Positions 42,461 through 50,718 of a stretch of DNA of 64,000 nt are shown here, in pieces. Location of the stretch: positions 2,294,001-2,358,000 of the forward strand of contig OW818665.1 of assembly GCA_942493045.1 (NCBI GenBank), in the 5' to 3' direction. This DNA comes from Teretinema sp942493045. GTDB taxonomy: Bacteria; Spirochaetota; Spirochaetia; Treponematales; Treponemataceae. Both the position numbers and the translations under genes were made by a program. Positions within the stretch are counted from its first letter, which is position 1, and every line of letters starts with the position of its first letter. The notes under the pieces are model-generated. The model was not told the origin of the DNA. It searched no databases and saw only the letters and a list, made by a program, of their open reading frames with translations.

Positions 42461-42862
42461 ATGAATAACGTATTGATCCGTTACCTGCTGATCGCTACCG
42501 GGGCTCTTTCTCTGGCGCTCGGAACGGTTGGAATCTTTCTGCCTGTATTGCCGACTACGCCGTTCTTTCTGCTGAGCGCGGCGGTTTGGGCGCGCAGTTC
42601 GCCGCGCTTTCACGCCTGGCTGCTTGGAACCCGTTTCCCCGGCTCATACATTAAAAGCTACCGGGATGGTCTGGGAATCACGATAGTGGCCAAAATTACC
42701 ACCCTGTTTTTTTTATGGACAACCATTTTACTTTCGGCCCTTGTTTTTGTGGACTTCCTGCCGGTACGAATCGGTTTGATTTTAATTGCCTGCGCCGTTA
42801 CCATTCATATTGCCCTTATCCGCACCAAAAAAATAGATTCAAAGAATTCTAGGAGTAAATAA
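42461..42862 (+). CDS. YbaN family inner membrane protein (DUF454)
   Basis: 133 residues with three to four membrane helices. Family-typical sequences are SLALGTVGIFLPVLPTTPFFLLSA and the loop FHAWLLGTRFPGSYIKSYRDGLG. Function is unknown throughout the family. The stop shares one base with the FecR-protein start (TAATG), so the two are translationally coupled. Confidence 0.88.
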   Translation: MNNVLIRYLLIATGALSLALGTVGIFLPVLPTTPFFLLSAAVWARSSPRFHAWLLGTRFPGSYIKSYRDGLGITIVAKITTLFFLWTTILLSALVFVDFLPVRIGLILIACAVTIHIALIRTKKIDSKNSRSK

Positions 42863-43536
42863 TGAAGAGAACCATGTTAATTCTTTTTGTGCTGGCTGTG
42901 TTAATCGGTTGCACACCCAAGGCAGACCGGGAAACCGGGAAAGCTATACTGACATCCGCGAAACTGCTCTATGCGGAAGGCGCGGTTTTGATGGATGGGA
43001 AAACAATTGAAATCGGCGCGATTATTCCCGAAGGAGCCCTGCTGGCAACAGAAGCAGACGGGGCGGCCGAAATAGTCTTCGGCGATAAAAATATTATCAG
43101 AATGGGACCGGATACGATTATCCGGGTAAATTTGGAAACCCTGAATAAAACCGTCACTGTAGACTCGGGAACGGTGGGAGCGGTGCTGCGAAAGCTGGAT
43201 AAACTGGCCGGGGGAAACCTGGAAGTCAGGACCCAGTCCCTGGTCGCCGGCGTACGCGGCACCAGCTTTTTTCTGCGGGTCAGGCCTGAACAGCAGGAGA
43301 CCTACTTCTGCGTCTGCAATGGTACCATCGGTCTGACAGCCGCCGATCAATCTGAGAGTTTTGAGAAGACCGCGACCCATCACGACGCCACTATCTTTAC
43401 CGGTACAGTGGAAAAAGCGATTGTCAGCCTCCCGGGACCGGGATATGACCACGGGCATACTGACCAGGATATGGAAAATCTGGCCGCGAAAATAGACGAG
43501 ACGATCGAATGGGGAACCGCTGACTACGGTTATTAA
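42862..43536 (+). CDS. FecR-domain lipoprotein
   Basis: 224 residues. A short signal with lipobox VLIGC (Cys17) is followed by a FecR-like beta domain (about 35-150): EIGAIIPEGALLATEADGAAEIVFGDKNIIRMGPDTIIR, then VRTQSLVAGVRGTSFFLRV. Free-standing FecR domains of this kind occur in many spirochaetal lipoproteins and are not sigma regulators by default. It lies just before the DUF4097-sigma-anti-sigma genes but is separated by 88 nt. Confidence 0.85.
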   Translation: MKRTMLILFVLAVLIGCTPKADRETGKAILTSAKLLYAEGAVLMDGKTIEIGAIIPEGALLATEADGAAEIVFGDKNIIRMGPDTIIRVNLETLNKTVTVDSGTVGAVLRKLDKLAGGNLEVRTQSLVAGVRGTSFFLRVRPEQQETYFCVCNGTIGLTAADQSESFEKTATHHDATIFTGTVEKAIVSLPGPGYDHGHTDQDMENLAAKIDETIEWGTADYGY

Positions 43537-43624
43537 AAAAAATATCTATCGAAGTAAACCTTTTGGCTCCTTGCGGTCTCCAACCTCTGTATAAGGGGCC
43601 TGAAAGGCTTACAAGGAGCAATAA

Positions 43625-44824
43625 ATGAAAAACAATACTAAACAATACGCCCTCGCGCTGTTACTGGTAATCAGCGTCGCCGGTCTGCACGCGTCTGGGT
43701 CCGGCGAAACCGCGGCCCAGAGCGACCTGACCACGGTGGAATCCTGGCCGTTCGAAAGCGGCGGCTCGCTGATTCTGGAAGCGCACACCGGCGGAAACAT
43801 CCGCGTGGAGAGCTGGGACCGCGATGCGGTAGAGCTGACCATCACCAAGCGCGGAAACCATCCAGAATTGATCACTGTAAACACCCAGGCTACAGAACGC
43901 CGCGTGCGCTCGGTAGTCCGGCAGAGCCGGAATGCCCGGGGCCTTTCCGTCGAAATGGTCGCCAGGGTACCCGCCGCCACATCGATCGAAATCAGCTCAA
44001 CCGGCGGAAATTTGGTGATAACCGGCATTACCGGCGAGGCGACCGCCACAACCATGGGCGGGAATATCATTGTCCGGAATTCCGCTTTGCAGGGACGGCT
44101 TTCCACTATGGGCGGAAACCTTGACTTCACCGGGACCAATGGCACCTTTAAGGCGACCACCATGGGCGGAAACATCGACTTTGACGGCGCGGGCGAAAAC
44201 AGCGCGACCCAGACTGCCCCGGGATCTGACCGTGTAACACTGGAAACCATGGGCGGAAATATCACCGTAAAGAACGCTCCGCTGAACATCGAATTGAAAA
44301 CCATGGGCGGAAACATAAATCTGGGCCTTATCGAGGGTAGCCTGAAAGCCACTACCATGGGCGGAAATATCAGTCTGAAAACGGTGAACGGTGAGACTGA
44401 ACTCTCCACGCTCGGCGGAAATATTACCGTAGGAAACGCAGCTTCCCGGCTGCGGGCCACGACTTCCGGCGGAAACATTACCATTGAAAAAAGCGGGCCG
44501 GAAACAAGGGTAACAACCAAGGGCGGCAACATTACCGTGCGCGAAACCCGCGGCGCCCTTGAGGCTTCCAGCGAGGGCGGCGACCTGGACATCACTCTTT
44601 CCGGCGGTCTCGCATATGACGCCGATATTACCCTGTATCAGTCCAAAAGGGCCCGCCGTGATTTCCAGATTATCAGCACCATGAATATGCAACGCTTTGA
44701 GGAGAGCGTTCCCGAACGCAGCACCCTGAAAAGAATTCTGCGTGCCAACGCTGTGCAGGGAGCCGCCGATGTACGAGTCACCTTGAGCACCGTAGATGGC
44801 GACATCAAACTCGCTCAAAGGTAA
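43625..44824 (+). CDS. DUF4097 beta-repeat surface/periplasmic protein with GGN ladder
   Basis: 399 residues with a signal peptide (about 1-23), then a long right-handed beta repeat. Between residues about 50 and 320, a GGN motif recurs at least ten times (LEAHTGGNIRV, ISSTGGNLVI, then TMGGN x6, TLGGN, TSGGN, TKGGN), each starting a short strand unit. This is the putative-adhesin DUF4097 fold, often encoded with ECF sigma/anti-sigma pairs, as here. It is probably exported and exposed to an envelope signal. AAGGAG precedes the ATG. Confidence 0.87.
   Translation: MKNNTKQYALALLLVISVAGLHASGSGETAAQSDLTTVESWPFESGGSLILEAHTGGNIRVESWDRDAVELTITKRGNHPELITVNTQATERRVRSVVRQSRNARGLSVEMVARVPAATSIEISSTGGNLVITGITGEATATTMGGNIIVRNSALQGRLSTMGGNLDFTGTNGTFKATTMGGNIDFDGAGENSATQTAPGSDRVTLETMGGNITVKNAPLNIELKTMGGNINLGLIEGSLKATTMGGNISLKTVNGETELSTLGGNITVGNAASRLRATTSGGNITIEKSGPETRVTTKGGNITVRETRGALEASSEGGDLDITLSGGLAYDADITLYQSKRARRDFQIISTMNMQRFEESVPERSTLKRILRANAVQGAADVRVTLSTVDGDIKLAQR
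43775..44590 (+). repeat. In-frame GGN-coding tandem repeat region
   Basis: Degenerate units centred on ACCATGGGCGGAAA recur within the DUF4097 gene at irregular 40-90 nt spacing, each coding for T-M-G-G-N followed by a beta strand. The similarity of six units suggests recent internal duplication or gene conversion. Confidence 0.75.
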
Positions 44825-44832
44825 AAAAGCGA

Positions 44833-45369
44833 ATGCATACTGATGCCGAAATACCGGCCTTGGTCAGAGGTGCCCAAGGCGGCGACACGAAAGCCTACGA
44901 GGCCCTGTATCGCCGCTTCCTCGCCCCGGTCTATTCACTCGCCTTCCGAATGACCGGTTCGGTTGAGCAGGCTGAAGACCTGACCCAGGATATTTTTGTG
45001 AAAGCCTGGCAAAAACTGAGTCTTTTCAGGGGCGAGAGCGCTTTCTTTACCTGGCTTTACCGCCTGGCCCTGCGAATCTGCCTGCGCGGCCGCAAAGGAA
45101 AGGCGGCGCATCTCCCGGGCAATATGCCCCTTGAAGACAATAACCTTCCGCAATCGTCAAACGGCGGAAGGTGGGATACTGATGACCGGCTGGATCTGTT
45201 GCGGGCAATTAATCGGCTACCGGCCCGTACCAGGGCCGCCGTGATTTTATTCGATATAGAAGGCTATACACATGCCGAAGTCGCCTCGCTGCTGAATATC
45301 CGCGAGGGAACATCCAAGGCGCTGGTTCATAGGGGCCGGCAACGAATAAAGCGGGAGGTTCAAAAATGA
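44833..45369 (+). CDS. ECF RNA polymerase sigma factor
   Basis: 178 residues. Region 2 is YEALYRRFLAPVYSLAFRMTGSVEQAEDLTQDIFVKAWQKL and region 4 is LPARTRAAVILFDIEGYTHAEVASLLNIREGTSKALVHRGRQRIK; no region 3 or 1.1, so it is an ECF (group 4) factor. It directs polymerase to envelope-stress-type promoters when released by its anti-sigma factor. It lies 8 nt after the DUF4097 gene and overlaps the next gene by 4 nt. Confidence 0.93.
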   Translation: MHTDAEIPALVRGAQGGDTKAYEALYRRFLAPVYSLAFRMTGSVEQAEDLTQDIFVKAWQKLSLFRGESAFFTWLYRLALRICLRGRKGKAAHLPGNMPLEDNNLPQSSNGGRWDTDDRLDLLRAINRLPARTRAAVILFDIEGYTHAEVASLLNIREGTSKALVHRGRQRIKREVQK

Positions 45370-45887
45370 GCGATAACACCGGCAAACCGGATCTATCCGC
45401 CTTGAAGGAAAGCTTAACGCCGCAACGCGATCTCTGGCCGGGGATAGAGGCGCGACTGAACGCTGACCGGCCCAAAGCATTCGCTTCGGACGGAAAACTC
45501 AGCCACCAGCCGGCGCTGAGATTCGCGGCCATGGCCGCCTCCCTGATCCTCGGACTTTCCATCGGCATGACAGTCCTGTCTCCCCAATACAGGGAACCGC
45601 AGTGGGTCAGCTCCGCGCAACGCCAGTACCAGACAGTTCGGTATCAGGTAATAGCGGATCTCAACAAGACCGCCATAGATCCCGAAGTACGAGACCAAAT
45701 AAAACGCAACCTCGACGATATTGACCGTTCAGTAGAGCAGATTATCAACCTGCTTAAAAAAGCACCGGCCGACCCGGAGCTGTCTATCAGACTCCAGGAT
45801 ATCAGCCGGCAGCGGTATGAGTTTTTGGAAGCGATTGACGCCCTGATGCGGGAAGAATCTCCGTCCTTCAGCTCCCGGGAATTATAA
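45366..45887 (+). CDS. Probable membrane anti-sigma factor
   Basis: 173 residues with a cytoplasmic N-terminal helix region (DLSALKESLTPQRDLWPGIEARL), one membrane helix at about 52-70 (RFAAMAASLILGLSIGMTVL) and an extracytoplasmic helical tail (about 75-173). No zinc HxxxCxxC motif is present. Membrane topology and the 4-nt overlap with the ECF gene identify it as the likely anti-sigma partner. The LWPGIEARL motif is common in such regulators. Confidence 0.8.
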   Translation: MSDNTGKPDLSALKESLTPQRDLWPGIEARLNADRPKAFASDGKLSHQPALRFAAMAASLILGLSIGMTVLSPQYREPQWVSSAQRQYQTVRYQVIADLNKTAIDPEVRDQIKRNLDDIDRSVEQIINLLKKAPADPELSIRLQDISRQRYEFLEAIDALMREESPSFSSREL

Positions 45888-45921
45888 AAAAAATGGGCTG
45901 TGCGGAAACACCGCACAACCC
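45886..45921 (-). terminator. Rho-independent terminator of the small OMP gene
   Basis: On the minus strand, GGGTTGTGCGG pairs with CCGCACAGCCC (one mismatch) around a 5-nt loop (45895-45921), followed by an A and eight T (45886-45893). The T-run is only on this strand. Confidence 0.85.
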
Positions 45922-45956
45922 GTCATCATAACCAGAAGGCATCCCTTCTTTTCAGT

Positions 45957-46451
45957 TTAGATCCAGAAACGGAAACCGAGATTGACCGGGAAACTGTTGA
46001 CTACAATTTCAGCGCGATCGGTGTTATTTCCATAGAAATTAACTCCGGGCTGCCAGGCGGCCTGGGCGTACAGCTCGAGGAAGCCGTCAATCACGAACAC
46101 GTTAATTCCGAAGAGCGCCCGCGCTCCCACAAACAGATAGGAATAGGTATCGTTGTATGAATACACCGAACCCGCGAAACCAAATCCGTAAAAGTAAGCT
46201 AACGGAGAAGCAAAAACTCGATTAGCGATCCATCTGTCGGCGGTAAGACCGATTCCCACGTAGTCGGTGGAAAGACCGTCAACATTCAACGCGAAGACCC
46301 AGGGCGATGAGTCGAGTTTGAAGGTCAAGGCGCCATTTGAATGATTGGGACCCGCCACGTAACCGGCCTGCGCGCCGATGCCCAAAGCAAACAAGCTCGT
46401 AGCGCTCAGTGCCACGGCCATAACCAACACGGAAAGAATTTTCTTGTTCAT
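45957..46451 (-). CDS. Small outer-membrane beta-barrel-like protein
   Basis: 164 residues. A clear signal peptide (MNKKILSVLVMAVALSATSLFA) is followed by about eight amphipathic strands rich in Tyr, Phe and Gly, ending in the aromatic NLGFRFWI as expected for outer-membrane insertion. The size suits an eight-stranded barrel. AGGAG precedes the ATG and a strong terminator follows, so it is a single-gene unit. Function unknown. Confidence 0.75.
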   Translation of the reverse strand: MNKKILSVLVMAVALSATSLFALGIGAQAGYVAGPNHSNGALTFKLDSSPWVFALNVDGLSTDYVGIGLTADRWIANRVFASPLAYFYGFGFAGSVYSYNDTYSYLFVGARALFGINVFVIDGFLELYAQAAWQPGVNFYGNNTDRAEIVVNSFPVNLGFRFWI

Positions 46452-46532
46452 ATGTACTCCTGTAAAACAAAAAAATACACTTTTCCGTACCGGCAGTCAG
46501 TTCGTCAGCGCACATAGACCGGGGAGCGTTTC

Positions 46533-47330
46533 TTACTTTACCAGAATCTGAATTTCCGTAACAAACTTTTTCGGATCGCGGGGAAAGATTAGGCCGGGAC
46601 CCTTGTGATAAATCTCGCGGGTCGGACTGAGGGCGGTATAGCCATGGGCGCCGATATAATCCAGCACCCGCTTATAACCCTCACCGATATGCTCGTAGGG
46701 ACCGCGGTAGAATACTGAAACCGCCTTGCCGCCGCTTATGACGCGGCAACTCAAACCATCCAGCTGAATATCCTTGCGTACCTGCACGGCAGCCTCGATA
46801 TCGGCGTCGTCCTCGTGGTAGTCGCAGTCATAGTACAGGGCAAAAGGCTTACCTGCGCAATAGCGCCCGGCCTTTTTGAAAATCTCCGAAAACGGCCCCC
46901 CGATATCGGAATATTTTCCTTTATACCGAATACCGGCAATGCGGATATCATCAATCTTGATCTCAGTTATTTCGTCTGTCATTTGCATTTTCTCCTCTTT
47001 ACTGTCTTCCAGAAAATACCGGATGCGGTTGCTGGCGGCGCGCTGGACAGCCAGATTGCGCTCCACTTCCGCCAGCCGTATCCTGAAAAAAGTTTGCAGC
47101 GCGGTATCGTCTTCGCAGGAATCGAAGATGCTCTTCATCTCCCGAAGCGGAAAGCCGAGCTCCCGTAAAAGCTGAATTGCCTCTGCGCGCCGGCAGGAAG
47201 CTTCCCCATACCATCGATATCCATTATCCGGATCGATAGCGTCGGGAACCAACAGACCCTCATCGTGATACAGGCGCAGGGCCTTGACTGTCAGGCGGGA
47301 AACCGCCGAAAACTCACTGATCGTATACAT
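46533..47330 (-). CDS. MerR-family regulator with GyrI-like effector domain (BmrR-like)
   Basis: About 265 residues from ATG 47330, with AAGGT 5 nt upstream. The N-terminal MerR winged helix is MYTISEFSAVSRLTVKALRLYHDEGLL...DPDNGYRWY (about 1-70). A dimerisation helix (about 75-115) and a GyrI/AraC-effector-binding-like domain (about 125-265; VFYRGPYEHIGEGYKRVLDYI) follow. Such proteins twist promoters with long spacers when a drug-like ligand binds. The adjacent divergent ABC-F gene is a possible target but has its own attenuator. Confidence 0.9.
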   Translation of the reverse strand: MYTISEFSAVSRLTVKALRLYHDEGLLVPDAIDPDNGYRWYGEASCRRAEAIQLLRELGFPLREMKSIFDSCEDDTALQTFFRIRLAEVERNLAVQRAASNRIRYFLEDSKEEKMQMTDEITEIKIDDIRIAGIRYKGKYSDIGGPFSEIFKKAGRYCAGKPFALYYDCDYHEDDADIEAAVQVRKDIQLDGLSCRVISGGKAVSVFYRGPYEHIGEGYKRVLDYIGAHGYTALSPTREIYHKGPGLIFPRDPKKFVTEIQILVK

Positions 47331-47362
47331 AGTTACCTTGCATTGTATGCCTCCTGATTCAA

Positions 47363-47393
47363 TAAATACACCCTGCCCCTGGGGCGGAGTCAA
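47363..47393 (-). promoter_or_regulatory. Probable autoregulated MerR-type promoter
   Basis: On the minus strand, TTGACT (47393-47388) is followed by an imperfect dyad, CTCCGCCCC-A-GGGGCAGGG. A TATTTA lies at 19-nt spacing (47368-47363) and a TGTATT at 17-nt. The GACTCC...dyad within a long spacer is the usual MerR-family operator pattern; the choice of -10 is unsure. Confidence 0.5.
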
Positions 47394-47410
47394 ATTTTTT
47401 TTTACTTTTC

Positions 47411-47440
47411 TTGACGTTTCCGGATTTATCGGGTTACAAT
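47411..47440 (+). promoter_or_regulatory. Promoter of ABC-F leader RNA
   Basis: TTGACG (47411-47416), 18-nt spacer and TACAAT (47435-47440). Predicted start near 47447 gives a leader RNA of about 278 nt before the ABC-F start, containing a small ORF and an intrinsic terminator. Confidence 0.65.
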
Positions 47441-47497
47441 GCCATTACAGGCGACGGTGAATCCGGAGCTGCAATTTTTTAGGAGTTTTACCCGACC

Positions 47498-47605
47498 ATG
47501 GACGCGCAATTTCTGTTTTTAACGGTTAGATCCTCAGGTGGTTTCGTTATTGACGGGAGAGGTACGTCCAGTGCGGTTTTAGGTGAGCGAAAGATTTTGT
47601 TGTAA
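47498..47605 (+). CDS. Upstream leader ORF of the ABC-F attenuator
   Basis: 35 codons, starting MDAQFLFLTVRSSGG and ending LGERKILL, in the leader between promoter and terminator. AGGAG (47481-47485) lies 12 nt before the ATG, a long but possible spacing. Its 3' part contains GCGGTT (47573-47578) and AGGTG (47581-47585), complementary to both arms of the downstream terminator. Ribosome position on this ORF could therefore decide between terminator and antiterminator. Peptide expression itself is unproven. Confidence 0.55.
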   Translation: MDAQFLFLTVRSSGGFVIDGRGTSSAVLGERKILL

Positions 47606-47631
47606 GAAACGACAGTCTTTCCGGCCATGAC

Positions 47632-47667
47632 CCGCGGACACCTCCAGGTGAACCGCGGTTTTTTTTT
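47632..47667 (+). terminator. Attenuator terminator in ABC-F leader
   Basis: CCGCGG (47632-47637) pairs with CCGCGG (47653-47658); CACC (47639-47642) pairs with GGTG (47647-47650) around a TCCA loop. Nine T follow (47659-47667). It lies 58 nt before the ABC-F start codon inside the same transcript, so it acts as a leader attenuator. Confidence 0.8.
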
Positions 47668-47724
47668 GACCAGAGCGGTTCCCTTTCAGTCCACGTTCAT
47701 GCGTCGGGTATGAAACAGGAGCAC

Positions 47725-49608
47725 ATGATGATCGAGAGCACACAACTTACAAAAGATTTTTCCGGGACTATAATATTGGACGGGGTGACGATCCGTTTTG
47801 ACCGAAACGAAAAAGTCGCTTTAATTGGCAGAAACGGAGCCGGCAAAACAACGCTGATCCGGATCCTGATGGGCCTGGATGGCGATTACCATGGCAAAGT
47901 ATCCCGCGCCGCGGATGTGCGGACAGGCTATGTGCCGCAGTATTTCCCGGATTTTTCCGGAACCGCCCTGGAGTTTCTCACGGTTCCCTTTACCGAAATG
48001 AGAGAGCATCTTTCCAGCCTTGAACACCGGATGGGGCAGGCCGAAGACCGGGAGCTCTCCTGCGTTCTGGAAGAATACGCTCAGCTGCGGGAGCGATACG
48101 ATGCCTCCGGCGGCGATGACGCGGAAGAGCGGGGCCTTCGTTATCTCGAAGGCTTGGGTCTTGGAGACCGCGGCGAGATCCCGGTTACCGTGCTCTCGGG
48201 CGGCGAGAAAAACGTGCTGTCCCTGGCCCGGGCCCTGCTGGAGCATCCGGACTTTCTGATTCTCGATGAGCCGGGTAACCATCTGGACATTTGGGGACTG
48301 GCCTGGCTGGAGGGTTTTATCCGGGAATATCAGGGTACGGTTTTACTGGTCTCGCACAACCGCTACCTGCTGGATCGGACGGTGAGCCGGGTGATCGAAC
48401 TGGAAAAGGGAGTTGCCACCGCGTATAAGGGTAACTATTCCGCTTACCGGCTGGAGCGCCTGCGCCGCACCGTTTCAGGCGAAATGGCCTTTCGCGCCGA
48501 TCAAAAAAAGATTGAGCGGCTGGAAGAACTGGTCAAGCGTTTTGAGCAGATCGCCCGCAGCACCGCCGATCCGGCCTGGGGCAGAAGACTGCACGCCAGA
48601 AGAACCCATCTCGAAAAAACCCGCGCCGGCGCCGCCGAAAAACCGGTCGATCCGGATTCATCTTTTTCAGTCTCTTTCAATGCCGAAGGCTCACGGGCCG
48701 CTATCGCCCTGAAGGTGGAAGGCTATTCCGCTGCTTTTCCGGGAAAAACCCTGCTCTCCAATGTTTCGCTGCTCATCGAAACCGGAGAGCGGGTAGCCCT
48801 GGTCGGGGCGAATGGTTCCGGTAAATCCACCTTCCTGAACGCGGTTATCAAAGAAGGTTCTTCTGACGGCCGGATTATCCGGGTCGGCCCCAGTATGAAG
48901 GTGGCCTACTGCTCGCAGCATGGCGACGCCCTGGAAAAGGGCAAGGAAGTTCTCGCCGAGTGTATTAAGGCCGGCTCTCTTAATTTTGATGAAGCCTGGA
49001 AGGTACTCAGCCGCTTCTTGTTCAGCCGCGAGGATCTATACCGACCGGTAGGTACTCTCTCCGGAGGCGAGTTAAACCGCCTCCAGCTGGCCCTGGCCGT
49101 GATAGCCAAGGCCAACTTCCTGATCCTCGATGAACCGACTAATCACCTGGATATTCCGTCCTGCGAAGCTGTCGAGGATGCCCTGGCCGACTTCGCCGGA
49201 ACCATTTTAGTGGTATCGCACGACCGCTATTTCCTGGACCGGGTCGCGACCCGGGTGGTGGAAATTGAGGATTGCGGCTTTGTGGAATGGGATGGAAACT
49301 TTTCGGAGTTTTGGTATTCACGCTATGGCGCCTCCATCCGCAGCCCGATCGGCCGCGGAGCGCCAAAACAGAAGGCCACGGCGGAAACCCGCAAAAAAGT
49401 CATTAGCGCCGCCAAAAAAAGCAGCCCGCCGACAGAGCGGACCGCCATCGAAAAACGGATTGTTTCACTGGAGGCCGAGCGGGAACGCCTGGAGCGGGTC
49501 ATGAATGAGGCCTACTCGGCAGGAGAGCTGAAAAAAGCCCGCGAAAAAGGCAACCAGCTCGCCGAAACCGCCCGGATGATCGAGCGGCTCTATGACGAAT
49601 GGGGGTGA
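47725..49608 (+). CDS. ABC-F protein, candidate ribosome-protection (antibiotic resistance) type
   Basis: About 627 residues from ATG 47725, with CAGGAG 4-5 nt upstream; an ATG at 47710 lies before that site. There are two ABC domains: Walker A GRNGAGKTT and GANGSGKST, signatures LSGGEKNVLS and LSGGELNRLQ, Walker B ILDEPGNHLD and ILDEPTNHLD. The basic interdomain linker is about 70 residues (FRADQKKIERLEELVKRFEQIA...RRLHARRTHLEKTRAG) and a C-terminal coiled coil is present. ABC-F proteins remodel the ribosome. A leader with peptide and terminator, as here, is typical for drug-inducible resistance members, so protection from a ribosome-targeting drug is plausible but unproven. Confidence 0.85.
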   Translation: MMIESTQLTKDFSGTIILDGVTIRFDRNEKVALIGRNGAGKTTLIRILMGLDGDYHGKVSRAADVRTGYVPQYFPDFSGTALEFLTVPFTEMREHLSSLEHRMGQAEDRELSCVLEEYAQLRERYDASGGDDAEERGLRYLEGLGLGDRGEIPVTVLSGGEKNVLSLARALLEHPDFLILDEPGNHLDIWGLAWLEGFIREYQGTVLLVSHNRYLLDRTVSRVIELEKGVATAYKGNYSAYRLERLRRTVSGEMAFRADQKKIERLEELVKRFEQIARSTADPAWGRRLHARRTHLEKTRAGAAEKPVDPDSSFSVSFNAEGSRAAIALKVEGYSAAFPGKTLLSNVSLLIETGERVALVGANGSGKSTFLNAVIKEGSSDGRIIRVGPSMKVAYCSQHGDALEKGKEVLAECIKAGSLNFDEAWKVLSRFLFSREDLYRPVGTLSGGELNRLQLALAVIAKANFLILDEPTNHLDIPSCEAVEDALADFAGTILVVSHDRYFLDRVATRVVEIEDCGFVEWDGNFSEFWYSRYGASIRSPIGRGAPKQKATAETRKKVISAAKKSSPPTERTAIEKRIVSLEAERERLERVMNEAYSAGELKKAREKGNQLAETARMIERLYDEWG

Positions 49609-49617
49609 TGATAAACT

Positions 49618-50715
49618 TTACACCGGAAGAGTCAGTCCCTCTCGCGCCAGACGCGCGAGGGCTTCTTCTTTGTACCACCGCGCCGACTCGATAAAACGAT
49701 ACCAGGAGGTAGAGCGATACTCGCTAATGAGCTCGGCGTTTTCCACGGTTCGCTCCGCGAATTTCTTTTTGTTGAAGTCCTTGAAGCATCCGGACAGCCA
49801 CTCATTTTCGTCATAGGCTTTGTCGGCAGTCCTGTCGTAACCGGTAATCACCGAGCGCCAGGCGGTGATTTTTTTGTCGACCTTCTGCTTTTTTACCAAC
49901 ACCTCGCATAGCCGATTTTGCTCGGCCGCGCTTATCGGTTGGCCAGAACAAGCCGCCCTGTCCTGAATGCCCGCCAGCAAAGCCGAGATCGCCGCGAACG
50001 CCTCCCGGTAACGCGCGGAGTTATCAATATCGTTCTTTTCATTAAAGCGGCCGAGGGCGCCCCGTTCAACAGAATTATAACTCCACTTCCGAAACGGCAC
50101 ATCCGGATTATCCAGAGCCTGGGCGTGTCCATAAGACGGAATAAAACTGTCAAAGACACTATCTGTTGATTTCAGAAAAGCTTTCTTGAACTTTTGCGTT
50201 ACCAAACCCAGCACCGTATTAATCTCATCAGTCTTTAAGTCCCGAATATCGTTCTCAATGCTGAGCAGTCCAGAAAAACCCTGATGCGCAAAAGTATCCG
50301 CGTAAATGTGCAGGAGCAAACCGAGTCGTTCGGCAGGCAGAGGCACCGTGGAAACCGTTTCACGGATCAGGCCTTCCAAAATATCCGGAGAGGGAACACA
50401 TACCAGTTTTTCGGTAAAACGGGTACCTTTGTTTCCGGGGAAAAAATGGAATAAGGCGGTATTCAGAATCATGGAGTGATAGTTGAATGTCATTATCTTG
50501 AAATATGAATGACAGGTCGCGATATCGCTCAGTATCGAAACATTGCCCAATTTTCCGAAAATGGGTTCGGGATAGCGCTCCGCAAACTTGATAAAATTAA
50601 TTTTAGCGTCATCGACAAATTGCGAGGCATAACTGATCTTCAGGGCGGTATCTGTTTTTACCCCATTAGCCAGGCAAAAAGCGAGCAGCGCGTAATAATG
50701 GGATGACTTTTCCAT
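49618..50715 (-). CDS. DUF6765-like protein, possible metal-dependent hydrolase
   Basis: 365 residues without signal peptide. I match the layout to DUF6765: N-terminal SSHYYALLAFCLANG and YASQFVDDAK, a central LLLHIYADTFAHQGFSG, and a charged C-terminal half. The H136-x3-D140-x3-H144 helix together with His6 and Asp35/36 resembles the metal-binding helices of zinc-dependent phospholipase C/P1 nuclease folds. That is my inference, not a known function. It begins 3 nt after the DUF4474 stop without a ribosome binding site, so it is translationally coupled. Confidence 0.65.
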   Translation of the reverse strand: MEKSSHYYALLAFCLANGVKTDTALKISYASQFVDDAKINFIKFAERYPEPIFGKLGNVSILSDIATCHSYFKIMTFNYHSMILNTALFHFFPGNKGTRFTEKLVCVPSPDILEGLIRETVSTVPLPAERLGLLLHIYADTFAHQGFSGLLSIENDIRDLKTDEINTVLGLVTQKFKKAFLKSTDSVFDSFIPSYGHAQALDNPDVPFRKWSYNSVERGALGRFNEKNDIDNSARYREAFAAISALLAGIQDRAACSGQPISAAEQNRLCEVLVKKQKVDKKITAWRSVITGYDRTADKAYDENEWLSGCFKDFNKKKFAERTVENAELISEYRSTSWYRFIESARWYKEEALARLAREGLTLPV

Positions 50716-50718
50716 ATA

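Noticed and set aside
43775..44590. Regular short repeats that could suggest a CRISPR-like array
   Set aside because: The repeats are in frame, degenerate and unequally spaced within one coding sequence; no CRISPR array or cas gene is present in the window.
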